Shown here: positions 42,999 to 51,593 of the stretch, in pieces
Numbering within the stretch: the first letter of the stretch is position 1
How the letters are laid out: each line of letters begins with the position of its first letter
DNA from: JAGDMS01 sp050015455
GTDB lineage: Bacteria > Desulfobacterota > Binatia > HRBIN30
Assembly (NCBI GenBank): GCA_050015455.1
Contig: JBEKBJ010000017.1
Location: 1 to 64,000, forward strand
Length of the DNA stretch: 64,000 nt
Direction: 5' to 3'
Made by a program: the position numbers and the translations under genes
The notes under the pieces: model-generated
Seen by the model: only the letters and a program-made list of their open reading frames with translations
Databases searched by the model: none
What the model was told of the DNA's origin: nothing

Positions 42999-43982
42999 TC
43001 AGCGCCCGACGAACTGCATCATCGCTTCGGGGTAGCGCGGGCCGGCGGCGGCCCCGCGCGGACAGGCGGCATCGAGGCGGGCGAGGTCCTCGGCCGAGAG
43101 CCGTACGCTCAGCGCGCCGAGATTTTCCTCCAAGTACGATCGCCGCTTCGTGCCGGGGATCGGCACGATGTCGTCACCTTGCGCGAGCACCCATGCCAGC
43201 GCCAGTTGTGCCGCCGTGCAGCCCTTGGCTCTGGCGATCTCTTCCACCCGCGCCACCAGCGCCAGATTCTTCGCGAAGTTTTCCTCCTGAAAGCGCGGCG
43301 AATAGCGGCGGAAGTCGTCCGGAGCGAGATCCTCGAAGCATTTGATCCGGCCGCTGAGGAAGCCGCGGCCGAGCGGGCTGTACGGCATGAAGCCGATGCC
43401 GAGCTCGCGGCACGTCGGCAAGATGGCCTCCTCCGGGTCGCGGCTCCAGAGCGAGTATTCGGTTTGCAGCGATGTGATCGGATGCGTGGCGTGGGCGCGC
43501 CGCAGCGTCTCCGGCCCCGCCTCCGACAGGCCGATGAAGCGCGTCTTGCCGGCGCGCACCAGCTCCCCCATCGCACCCACGCTCTCTTCGATCGGCACCT
43601 GGGGGTCGACGCGGTGCAGTTGGTAGAGGTCGACATGGTCAACGCCCAGGCGGCGAAGGCTCCCGTCACAGGCCGTGCGAATATACTCGGGGCGGCCGTT
43701 GATCCCGCGTAACGCGCGGTCGTTAGGATCGCGCACGATGCCGCATTTCGTTGCCAGGACGACTTGGTTGCGCCGCCCGCGGATGGCGCGCCCGACCAGC
43801 TCCTCGTTGGTGTACGGGCCATACATGTCCGCGGTGTCGAGCAGGGTGACGCCGAGGTCGAGAGCGCGGTGAATCGTGGCGATGGCTTCGGCCTCGTCGG
43901 CCGGTCCGTAGAACTCACTCATTCCCATGCAGCCGAGCCCCATGGCCGACACCGGCAGTTTCCCGAGCGCGCGAGTTTGCAT
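42999..43982 (-). CDS. Aldo/keto reductase
   Basis: A 327-aa (beta/alpha)8 reductase with the catalytic tetrad in LDTADMYGPYTNEELVGRAI (D, Y), LATKCGI (K) and YQLHRVD (H), and the NADPH-binding VPIPGTKRRSYLEEN. The close relatives are AKR13-type aldehyde reductases (MQTRALGKLPVSAMGLGCMG start). Substrate unknown. Confidence 0.92.
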   Translation of the reverse strand: MQTRALGKLPVSAMGLGCMGMSEFYGPADEAEAIATIHRALDLGVTLLDTADMYGPYTNEELVGRAIRGRRNQVVLATKCGIVRDPNDRALRGINGRPEYIRTACDGSLRRLGVDHVDLYQLHRVDPQVPIEESVGAMGELVRAGKTRFIGLSEAGPETLRRAHATHPITSLQTEYSLWSRDPEEAILPTCRELGIGFMPYSPLGRGFLSGRIKCFEDLAPDDFRRYSPRFQEENFAKNLALVARVEEIARAKGCTAAQLALAWVLAQGDDIVPIPGTKRRSYLEENLGALSVRLSAEDLARLDAACPRGAAAGPRYPEAMMQFVGR

Positions 43983-44066
43983 GCGGTCTCCTCCTATATG
44001 CGGTTTATTCTGTCACACGGCGGACCGGAGCGGAATACGACCGTGCCGTGCCGGCAGGATAGGCCA

Positions 44067-44606
44067 TCACAGCTCCAACTGCGTGCCGCCATCGTAGATC
44101 AACCGGCCCCCGAGTACGCGTGCGAAGTCGGGCAGGCAATGCTCCGCCGTGCGCGTCGGTGTCTCGATGTGTAAGACCTTGTGCCCGAGGACCGCAAGCC
44201 GGTCCGAGATCAGGCGCCGGTGGCAACGCCAATACAGCGCCTCGGCGCACATGAAGGCGGTGCGATCACTGCGCGCCAGCGCGAGGAGCTGCTCAAGCCC
44301 CTTCGAAAACTCCTCGCTATCCATGTAGTCGGCGTAATTGCGGAAGCCGGCGACGGTCCACGCCGTGTGCGGCGAGTCGGGCCGTGGGGAACCATGGCGC
44401 CGCCCACCGAGCAGGGGAATCCATTCGTAGCGGACGTCGTGGTACGCGAGGGAGGCAGCCAAGGGCTCGCGATTGAAGTGCGGCCAGCGTCGTGATGACG
44501 GGAAGGCGCGCACGTCGGCTATGCAGCGGATCTCGTGCGCCGCGACCAGCTGCAGAAATTCATCGAGCGGCCGGTTGGAGTGACCGATGGTGTACAGAGT
44601 GAGCAT
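44067..44606 (-). CDS. DUF488-family protein
   Basis: About 180 aa from the ATG at 44606 (MLTLYTIGHSNRPLDEFLQL). IADVRAFPSSRRWPHFNRE, WIPLLGGRRHG and FMCAEALYWRCHRRLISDRL are the family signatures, the last carrying the Cys-Ala-Glu motif. Its biochemical role is unknown. Its N-terminal end abuts the remnant of a HepT-like gene. Confidence 0.85.
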   Translation of the reverse strand: MLTLYTIGHSNRPLDEFLQLVAAHEIRCIADVRAFPSSRRWPHFNREPLAASLAYHDVRYEWIPLLGGRRHGSPRPDSPHTAWTVAGFRNYADYMDSEEFSKGLEQLLALARSDRTAFMCAEALYWRCHRRLISDRLAVLGHKVLHIETPTRTAEHCLPDFARVLGGRLIYDGGTQLEL

Positions 44607-44674
44607 GACGGAAAACGCCAAACCGGAAATGAAGACGGGGAATCAAGCCAGCCAAGGGTCCGCCCCGACCCAGA

Positions 44675-44749
44675 GCCTGTCGCATAGGAAGCGATGAGCC
44701 GCGCCGCCTCCATAATATAGCGCAGCCGGCCGAGTTGGTCAGCTTCCAT
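44675..44749 (-). pseudogene. HepT-like (DUF86) remnant
   Basis: From the ATG at 44749, overlapping the nucleotidyltransferase end, the frame reads MEADQLGRLRYIMEAARLIA, the first helix of HepT-like RNases (about 110 aa). After ASYATG it loses similarity. The catalytic RX4-6H region is gone. The DUF488 gene starts about 70 bp further on. Confidence 0.5.
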
Positions 44750-45065
44750 AAACGCAGACGGCCGTGCCCAGGATGTGCTCACGGGTGTAGCGGTTCCGGG
44801 AGTGTTCCAAGGGCCGACGGAGGACAAAATCCACGGGCGCACCCACCAGTTCCTCCACCTCGCCCGCCATTTCGAGCAGCTCGGCAGTGGAGACAGGTAC
44901 GGACTCATCGAGCGTCACTAGCAGGTCCACATCACTATCTGAGGATGCCTGGCCACGCGCGACAGAGCCGAAGACCTCTAAGCGGCGGATACGGTACTTT
45001 TCGCAAAACCCGCGCAGCCACCTCCCCAGATCCTCAGTAGTAAGTGGCTGCCGATTTCCTGCCAT
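44739..45065 (-). CDS. mntA: MNT-type nucleotidyltransferase antitoxin
   Basis: A 108-aa minimal nucleotidyltransferase with LEVFGSVARGQASSDSDVDL (GSx10DxD). MntA proteins neutralise HepT toxins by adding AMP to them. The HepT partner here is only a remnant, so this antitoxin is probably orphaned. Confidence 0.82.
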   Translation of the reverse strand: MAGNRQPLTTEDLGRWLRGFCEKYRIRRLEVFGSVARGQASSDSDVDLLVTLDESVPVSTAELLEMAGEVEELVGAPVDFVLRRPLEHSRNRYTREHILGTAVCVYGS

Positions 45066-45152
45066 GGCAGGAGCGTACCTGCGCTACCCGCCCGATTCAA
45101 GCAATCGGCCAACAGGGCGCGCTCTGCCCCTCCGGCGCTTTTCTTTCCGCGC

Positions 45153-45173
45153 GCCCTGAGCCTGTCGAAGGGC
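45153..45173. repeat. Dispersed repeat GCCCTGAGCCTGTCGAAGGG
   Basis: One of three copies of a widespread bacterial intergenic word (others at 21684-21707 and 53201-53220), all in plus orientation. Confidence 0.5.
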
Positions 45174-45183
45174 AAATTCCGAT

Positions 45184-45645
45184 TTGCTCACCAGCTGTGA
45201 GCGCCTTCTCGTAGACGCGAACATTCTGCTCGAAGCAACGGACGAGAAACGGCCGTACCATCACGCCGCCAAGGAGTTGATCGAATCGCACCCGTCCTTG
45301 GTGATGTCGGCCCAGGTTGTCCGTGAGTATCTGGTCGTCGCGACGCAGCCTACCGAGGTCAACGGACTGAGCATGTCTTTATCGGGCGCGCTCGCCAACT
45401 TGCGCGAGTTCCGTCGAGCCATCCCTCTGCTCCCGGAGAGCAAACCGCTGTTGCCGAGCCTTCTGCGTCTGTTGGCTGCAGTTCCGTGTACCGGCACCCG
45501 CATCCACGACGCCCATATCGTCGCCAGTGCCATGGTTCACAGGGTGAAGACCATCGTCTCGCTGGACACCGACGACTTCGCTCCGTTTCTTTCGCGCATC
45601 GCGGCGATCACGCTACAAGAAGCGAGCGCACGGCCCAGGAGGTGA
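45184..45645 (+). CDS. PIN-domain protein (VapC-like)
   Basis: 153 aa starting with a TTG. LLVDANILLEATDE gives the first acidic residue, SAQVVREYLVVATQ the Glu, RIHDAHIVASAMVH the third and VSLDTDDFAPF the last. No antitoxin frame is visible immediately upstream, so it may be a solitary PIN nuclease or its partner may have been lost. Confidence 0.75.
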   Translation: MLTSCERLLVDANILLEATDEKRPYHHAAKELIESHPSLVMSAQVVREYLVVATQPTEVNGLSMSLSGALANLREFRRAIPLLPESKPLLPSLLRLLAAVPCTGTRIHDAHIVASAMVHRVKTIVSLDTDDFAPFLSRIAAITLQEASARPRR

Positions 45646-45961
45646 GTGTCGATCGCTGGGGCGCTTGGTTGTCAAGGGCCGGCCAAACTGGCCGCGATTT
45701 CGTGGGGGGTGCGTGGGTGAAAAGTCGGTCAGTACGTACCTTGCATTTTGGTGCCTGCGCGGCGTGAAAAGTCGCGGTGTACGGTGACCGAAGAATCGGG
45801 TGGGGTAGGCTCCGGCAATCGATCTGGATAGCAACTCACGTGGGCAGTGTCGACCATCGCTAAGCAACCGGTACTGTGGCCCATCGCCCACTACCAAGCA
45901 ACCGGTCCCTTTGAGATCCGAAACCCCGGACTCCCGAGGCACACCGTGGCTCGTGCGGATA
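45646..45961. other. Gap with two pairs of short direct repeats
   Basis: No gene is supported. GTGAAAAGTCG occurs at 45717-45727 and 45764-45774 (period 47), and AAGCAACCGGT at 45862-45872 and 45896-45906 (period 34). It may be the end of a lost insertion sequence. Confidence 0.35.
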
Positions 45962-46411
45962 TCAACTCTTCGCCCGCTCGCGCAGCCAAATCAGGTCGGC
46001 TTGGTCTCTTCCACGTCCGGTTGCGGCTTTGTTGCGGATCAGGTCTGCAAGGCCGATCACCGGAAGGCTCTGCTCGTCGATCGTAACCGTCAGGCGGTTG
46101 GGCCAAGCCTCCTCGAAACTCACACCGGTGATCCCGGTGAGGATATCGATGCGACTGGGCGCAATGCCGATCTGGAAGACGGTATCCAAGCGCAGCAGGT
46201 CTTCGATCGTCAGATCAAACAGCGGCGCGCCGAAACTCTGGAGCGCGCGCATCACGTGCTCGGCGTTCGCGCGCGTCGGGCGGACCCAAATGTCGATGTC
46301 GCCCGTGGCGCGGGGGAGACCGTGCGCCGCCATGGCGTAAGCGCCCACGACGAGAAACTCAACGCCCTCCGCGCACAACGCGGCCAACATCTCGAAGAAG
46401 TCGCGGTTCAT
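45962..46411 (-). CDS. Nucleotidyltransferase (DUF6036/AbiEii-like)
   Basis: A 149-aa nucleotidyltransferase-fold protein with LVVGAYAMAAHGLPRATGDI, then DIWVRPTRANA: the G(A/G)x8DxD site. Members are commonly paired with a short upstream protein, as here, and behave like toxin-antitoxin or nucleotide-sensing modules. Activity untested. Confidence 0.78.
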   Translation of the reverse strand: MNRDFFEMLAALCAEGVEFLVVGAYAMAAHGLPRATGDIDIWVRPTRANAEHVMRALQSFGAPLFDLTIEDLLRLDTVFQIGIAPSRIDILTGITGVSFEEAWPNRLTVTIDEQSLPVIGLADLIRNKAATGRGRDQADLIWLRERAKS

Positions 46412-46559
46412 CCGTTGTCCCCGTCTGAAACGCCCATGCTTGGAGTGTTATCGGCCACACCAACGCCATGCGCTCCGCGGGCGTCAGACGCGCCACGTAG
46501 TCGTCCTCTGGTTCGTCGCCTAGACGGCACAAACGAGTCGGGAGCTGGGCGCGAGTCAC
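46359..46559 (-). CDS. Small partner of the nucleotidyltransferase, 66 aa
   Basis: From the GTG at 46559: MTRAQLPTRLCRLGDEPEDD, then LTPAERMALVWPITLQAWAF. The AERxAxVWPxTxxAWxF pattern recurs in short proteins encoded just upstream of DUF6036-like nucleotidyltransferases. The frame overlaps the downstream gene by about 50 bases, longer than usual. Confidence 0.55.
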   Translation of the reverse strand: MTRAQLPTRLCRLGDEPEDDYVARLTPAERMALVWPITLQAWAFQTGTTDEPRLLRDVGRVVRGGR

Positions 46560-46660
46560 GCCCTGAGTATACCCGCAAATGGTTGGATCCGCGAACCAAC
46601 GCCATGGTTCACGCGCCACTGTCGTGTCTGTCGCTACCCGAACTCCTGCAGCGAGCGCGC

Positions 46661-47581
46661 TCAGCGCGCAATGTTCCGAGCTTTGATGAACGTTCCGCGT
46701 TCGAGTTCCTCGAAGGCTACCCTCAACTCCTCCTGCGTGTTCATCACGATGGGTCCGTACCAGGCTATGGGCTCACCGATCGGCTTCCCGGAGATCAGCA
46801 GGAAGCGGACGGGCTCCGCTTCGGCGGCGATGGACACGGTGTCGCCGTCACCGAAGAGCACCAAGTGGCCGTCGCCGATCAGCCGGTCGCGCTCCATATC
46901 AAAGTAGCTGTCGCCCTCGGCCTCGTAGCTGAAGGGATCTTTCTGCATGCAGAAAACGCCCTTGCCGCCGATCACGTACGCGAACACCGTGTGCCCACGT
47001 GGCGTACGGTGGGTGAACGTCCCGCCGGGCGGAAGGCTCACGTCAAGGTACTCGGGGCTGGTGACGATGTCGCGTACCGGCCCGCTCACCCCGCCCGCCG
47101 AGCCGGCGACGATTTTGATCGTGGCGCCGCCTGAGTCCCTCACTTCCGGGATATCACCGCTCGCGACACCGCGGTAGCGCGGTTCCATCATCTTGTTCGC
47201 CGCTGGCAAGTTCGCCCAGAGTTGGAAGCCGTGCATGGCGCCGGTCGCGTCGCCTTTGGGCATCTCCTGGTGGATGATGCCGCTGCCGGCGGTCATCCAC
47301 TGCACATTACCCGGGGAGATCACGCCGCGGTTGCCCAGGCTGTCACCGTGCTCGACCTCACCGCGCAGCACGTACGTGATCGTTTCCATCCCACGATGCG
47401 GATGCCAAGGGAACCCTTTCAGGTAGTGAGCGGGCTCATCGGAACGGAAGTCGTCGAGCAGCAGGAAGGGATCATACAGCTCTGGGCGGCCGAAACCGAT
47501 CGCGCGGTGTAGGTGGACGCCGGCACCTTCGATGGCCGCGCGGCTCTTGACGACCTTACGGATGTGCCTGCTCTGGTTCAC
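46661..47581 (-). CDS. Pirin-family protein
   Basis: A bicupin of about 306 aa. The N-terminal cupin has the metal-binding set in FPWHPHRGMETITYVLRGEV and MTAGSGIIHQEMP. PRGHTVFAYVIGGKG marks the second cupin. Pirins bind iron, and some have quercetinase activity or modulate partner enzymes. I start at the GTG at 47581; an in-frame GTG at 47617 is possible. Confidence 0.88.
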   Translation of the reverse strand: MNQSRHIRKVVKSRAAIEGAGVHLHRAIGFGRPELYDPFLLLDDFRSDEPAHYLKGFPWHPHRGMETITYVLRGEVEHGDSLGNRGVISPGNVQWMTAGSGIIHQEMPKGDATGAMHGFQLWANLPAANKMMEPRYRGVASGDIPEVRDSGGATIKIVAGSAGGVSGPVRDIVTSPEYLDVSLPPGGTFTHRTPRGHTVFAYVIGGKGVFCMQKDPFSYEAEGDSYFDMERDRLIGDGHLVLFGDGDTVSIAAEAEPVRFLLISGKPIGEPIAWYGPIVMNTQEELRVAFEELERGTFIKARNIAR

Positions 47582-47819
47582 CGGCTGCTCTTCACCGTGA
47601 TACTCCCCCAAGCTCACGCGTCAACTCTATGCTAATCTCAGCGACCATCAGCGCAAGACCCCCTGGTCCCGGATCGCAAGAAGGACGAAATGGGGGCTTC
47701 GAGTTGCTCATGCCGACACCCCCGAACGAAAGGTGCGGTGGCGAGCTTCGTGTTCGAGGGACTGTACCGTTGGGTACGGTGCGCGTAGAACTCTTGGAAA
47801 CGCGCGCTCGTGAAACGCG

Positions 47820-49166
47820 CTACAGTTTCCGCTTGTCGACGACGCGCACCGCCTTGCCCTCACTACGCTCGATCTGCCGTGGGCCGACGAGCTTGACGTT
47901 GCAGTTGATGCCAAGTGCGCTGCGTACCTCGTGGCTCAGCAGTCTCTCGTGCTGAACGAGGCGATCGCGGTTGCCGCAAATCTCAGCCGGCGCCTCCACG
48001 ATCACCTCCAGCTCGTCCATGTGCTCGGCGGCGCGATCCACGATGATCTGATAGTGCGGCGTCACCTCGCCGGCGCGCAACAAAACGGCTTCGACCTGGG
48101 ACGGGAACACATTGACACCGCGCACGATGATCATGTCGTCGGTGCGCCCGACCAGCCGGTCTATGCGGACGGTGGTACGGCCGCAGGCGCATGGCTCCCG
48201 CATCAGCTGCGTCCGATCCCGGGTCCGGTAGCGGATCAACGGCAAGGCTTCTTTGGTCACGCACGTCAGCACGAGCTCGCCGACCTCGCCGTCGGGCAAC
48301 GGCTCCGTTGTCTGCGGATCGATGATCTCGGGAATGAAGTGATCCTCGAAAACGTGCATGCCCTGCTGCTCGCGGCATTCAAAGGCCACCCCCGGGCCGA
48401 TCACTTCGGTCAAGCCATACATATTGAGCGCCACGATGCCAAGCCGCGACTCGATTTCCTGCCGCATGCGCTCGGACCAGGGCTCGGCGCCGAACATGCC
48501 GATCTTCAGCGGCAGCGACGCCGGGTTGATGCCCTCCTCTTCCGCGACCTCCGCGATCAGAAGCGCGTAGGACGGCGTGCAACACAGCACCGTGCTGCCG
48601 CAGTCGCGCATGAAGGTTAGCTGCCGCTTGGTGTTGCCGCCCGACACGGGGATCACCGTGGCGCCGATCAGTTCGGCGCCGTAGTGAAAACCGAGTCCAC
48701 CCGTGAACAGGCCGTACCCATAGGCGTTGTGAACGACGTCGTGCTCGGTCACGCCGGCCGCGGCGTAAGCGCGCGCGATCAGATCGGCCCACAGTGCAAT
48801 GTCGTTCTGCGTGTACGCCACCACCGTCGGCTTGCCCGTCGTCCCGCTGGATGCGTGTATGCGGATCACCTCTTTCATCGGCACCGCAAGCAGACCGAAC
48901 GGATAGTTGTCGTGCAGGTCACCCTTGGTCGTGAACGGCAACCGGACGAGATCGTCGAGCGACCGGATCCGTTCGGGGCCTCCGCCGCACAGTTTCTCGC
49001 GATAGAACGGAACCATCTTTGACAACCGCTCGATGCCGGCTCGCAGGCGCTGCAGTTGCAACCGTTCCAAATCTCGTCGCGGAAGGCTCTCCACCTCGTC
49101 GCGAATAGTTGACCTGATTGCCGGTATAGGCGTACGGCCCGGGCCGGCAGCGCTCGTCTCGTGCAT
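47820..49166 (-). CDS. paaK: Phenylacetate-CoA ligase
   Basis: A 448-aa AMP-forming ligase with the P-loop SSGTTGKPTVVAYT (106-119), GLTEVIGPG, YRTRDRTQLM and GRTDDMIIVRGVNVFPSQVE. It activates phenylacetate (or hydroxyphenylacetate/indoleacetate) to the CoA thioester. Its ATG shares one base with the iorB stop (TGATG), so it is the third gene of an iorA-iorB-paaK operon, matching anaerobic breakdown of aromatic amino acids. Confidence 0.92.
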   Translation of the reverse strand: MHETSAAGPGRTPIPAIRSTIRDEVESLPRRDLERLQLQRLRAGIERLSKMVPFYREKLCGGGPERIRSLDDLVRLPFTTKGDLHDNYPFGLLAVPMKEVIRIHASSGTTGKPTVVAYTQNDIALWADLIARAYAAAGVTEHDVVHNAYGYGLFTGGLGFHYGAELIGATVIPVSGGNTKRQLTFMRDCGSTVLCCTPSYALLIAEVAEEEGINPASLPLKIGMFGAEPWSERMRQEIESRLGIVALNMYGLTEVIGPGVAFECREQQGMHVFEDHFIPEIIDPQTTEPLPDGEVGELVLTCVTKEALPLIRYRTRDRTQLMREPCACGRTTVRIDRLVGRTDDMIIVRGVNVFPSQVEAVLLRAGEVTPHYQIIVDRAAEHMDELEVIVEAPAEICGNRDRLVQHERLLSHEVRSALGINCNVKLVGPRQIERSEGKAVRVVDKRKL

Positions 49167-49774
49167 CAGACCGCTCCGCTCACGGCGCGCGGTGTAATCT
49201 GCTGGATCCGAAGAGCCCCAAGCTGCAGCGCGCGCAGGTTCATATCGACCAGGTCTTTTCTCCTTTTGACAAACATCTCCGAGACGGCGGCCAGCAGCGA
49301 CTCCGGCCTGAGGCCCACAAACTCCGACGCGGCCCCGATCAGGACGACGTTTTGCGCCCGCGCGGTTCCCGCTTCCTTCGCCACCGCAGCTGCATCGATC
49401 AGGTACACCTTGCGACCGCAGTTGTTCAGCAGCTTCATCAACTCCTCAGGCGGCGGGTAGTTTGGAATGTTCTCGACGGTGGCGCTGTTCGTCACGATCA
49501 AGCCGCCGGGCGACAGGTAATCGATGTTACGCAGCGCCTCGAGCGGTTCAGTTGCGAGAATAAGATCGGCGCGGCCCTTCGGAACGAGGTTGCTGAACAA
49601 CGGCCCATTCGAGAGGCGCACATGGGCTTCGACTGCCCCGCCGCGCTGGCTCATTCCGTGCAGTTCCGCCTGGCGTACGTTGAGCCCCTCGCGCATGGCG
49701 GCATTCACGATCAGCACCGCCAGCGTGAGGATGCCTTGTCCGCCGACGCCGGCCAGAACGATATCTCGCCTCAC
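49166..49774 (-). CDS. iorB: Indolepyruvate ferredoxin oxidoreductase beta subunit
   Basis: A 202-aa gamma-domain-like subunit: VLAGVGGQGILTLAVLIVNA, AELHGMSQRGGAVEAHVRLS and LILATEPLEALR. It works with IorA to convert arylpyruvates to arylacetyl-CoA with reduction of ferredoxin. Six bases separate it from iorA. Confidence 0.9.
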   Translation of the reverse strand: MRRDIVLAGVGGQGILTLAVLIVNAAMREGLNVRQAELHGMSQRGGAVEAHVRLSNGPLFSNLVPKGRADLILATEPLEALRNIDYLSPGGLIVTNSATVENIPNYPPPEELMKLLNNCGRKVYLIDAAAVAKEAGTARAQNVVLIGAASEFVGLRPESLLAAVSEMFVKRRKDLVDMNLRALQLGALRIQQITPRAVSGAV

Positions 49775-49780
49775 CGCCGC

Positions 49781-51388
49781 TCACCGTTTCCGCGCCAGGT
49801 GGATGCACTCCCGCTGTGCGACGATCACCGACAGCCCGCGATGATCGAGCTCCTCCGCGATCACCTGCACGTTGCGTGCGTGCGCCTTCAGCACCGGGTC
49901 GATCACCCGCAGATGCGGCTCGGCGACCCCGAACCCGCGCAGCGCTCCGAGCAGTCGTTCGCCGCTGCCCAGACTGCTCTGCATGCCGGTCATGGCAACG
50001 GTGTCGTTGTCGAGGATGATGACGGTCATCGGCGTGTCCTCGGCCGTAGCGGCAAGCAATGTCGGCAGAGCCGAGTGCGCGAAGGTCGAGTCGCCGATGA
50101 CTGCCACCGAGTAGCGCAGTCCACCCTGCGCCGCCCCTTTGGCCATGCCGACACTGGCACCCATCTCGACGCAGGTGTCGATCGCGGTGTAGGGCTCGAG
50201 GGCGCCCAGCGTGTAACAGCCGATGTCTGAGAATACGACCGATGGGCTGCGACTCTCCAGCGCCTCATTCAGTGCTCGATAGGTGTCGCAATGCGGACAT
50301 CCGGGACAGAGGCTGGGCGGGCGTGCCGGAATGGTGAGGCCCCGAGACGCCGCCGGCTCTGGCGGCAGGCCCAGAACGGCTGCTAAGCCCGCCGCTGCCC
50401 TGTCCGGCGTCAGCTCGCCGCTCGCCGGTATGGTTCCGTCAGATCGCCCGTAAATGCGTGGGCCGGTTCCCGCGATGCCGAGCAGCCGCTCCTCCAAGTA
50501 CGGATAGCCGTCCTCGACGACCAGGATGTCTTCCTTGTCTCGGAGAAACTCCCCGACGAGCCGGGCCGGGGCAGGGAAAAAGCCGAGTATGAGGTGGTCG
50601 AGTTCGACCTCGAGCATCTGCATCGCTTCGAGCGCGTAGTTGCAGCCTGCTCCGGAGCAGACCACGCCTACCTTCTGCCTCTCCGGCTGCCGTGCCCTAA
50701 CAATGCGGTTCCACTGGCTCTCCTCTGCCCGCTCAGCGAAGCGGGCGCGCTTTTCCCACAACCGTGCATTCATGACACGGGCGTACACCGGCAAGAGGGT
50801 CCACGCGCTGCGATCGGCTCCCGTCCGTACGCCACGAGATACGACTGCGGGCTCCGCCAGCCGCACCGGCGCACGGCTGTGTGCGATGCGCGTGACCAGA
50901 CGAACGAGCACCGGCACGTTGAACTCTTCCGACAGCACGAACGCCTCGCGCGTCATGTCGTAGCATTCCTGCTGGTCGGACGGCTCGAACCACGGCGTGC
51001 GGGCGAAATCGGCGTGGTAGCGTGTGTCCTGCTCGTTCTGTGAGGAGTGTATGCTTGGGTCATCCGCGACCACGACCACCAGACCGCCCAAGACCTCGAC
51101 GAGCGCGGAATTGATGTAGGCGTCGAAGGCAACATTCAGGCCGGCGCATTTCATAACGACGAGGGCGCGCTGGCCGATATACGCCATGCCGAGGGCCTCT
51201 TCGTACGCGACCTTCTCGTTGCCGGACCACCGGGCGGAGATCTGTAGCTCGACCGCGCGCTTCTGCAGCCACTCGAACGCTTCGGTGGCGGGCGTCCCCG
51301 GATAGCCAAAAACGCCGCCGATCCCGCTGTCGGCCGCCGCGTGCGCGACCGCCTCATCGCCGAGAAGCAACCTCGTCCTGTTGCTCAT
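49781..51388 (-). CDS. iorA: Indolepyruvate ferredoxin oxidoreductase alpha subunit lacking the ferredoxin domain
   Basis: 535 aa. The N-terminal half has GYPGTPATEAFEWLQ and GMAYIGQRALVVMKCAGLNV. The C-terminal half has CPGCPHCDTYRAL, the thiamine site GDSTFAHSALPTLL with LDNDTVAMTGMQ, and ends in VAQRECIHLARKR. Usual IorA proteins are about 600 aa and finish with a two-cluster ferredoxin domain after this point. Here it is absent, so electrons must leave through another protein. First gene of the ior-paaK operon. Confidence 0.88.
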   Translation of the reverse strand: MSNRTRLLLGDEAVAHAAADSGIGGVFGYPGTPATEAFEWLQKRAVELQISARWSGNEKVAYEEALGMAYIGQRALVVMKCAGLNVAFDAYINSALVEVLGGLVVVVADDPSIHSSQNEQDTRYHADFARTPWFEPSDQQECYDMTREAFVLSEEFNVPVLVRLVTRIAHSRAPVRLAEPAVVSRGVRTGADRSAWTLLPVYARVMNARLWEKRARFAERAEESQWNRIVRARQPERQKVGVVCSGAGCNYALEAMQMLEVELDHLILGFFPAPARLVGEFLRDKEDILVVEDGYPYLEERLLGIAGTGPRIYGRSDGTIPASGELTPDRAAAGLAAVLGLPPEPAASRGLTIPARPPSLCPGCPHCDTYRALNEALESRSPSVVFSDIGCYTLGALEPYTAIDTCVEMGASVGMAKGAAQGGLRYSVAVIGDSTFAHSALPTLLAATAEDTPMTVIILDNDTVAMTGMQSSLGSGERLLGALRGFGVAEPHLRVIDPVLKAHARNVQVIAEELDHRGLSVIVAQRECIHLARKR

Positions 51389-51593
51389 ATGCGACGATAC
51401 TCAGATCGAGGACTAGCATGGCGAACCCGGTTCACCGGAATGGACGGCCGCTAGGAAGGATCTTGGCACGTTGGACAGTCCGCCCATGGGGATGCTTCGC
51501 ATGGTACTCACGAGGTCTTGGTACCATCAGTGTTGCTGCTTGCGCAACGAGGAATAGGAGTGCCTTTCATCATGGGGAGCCAGGTGTAGTAGC

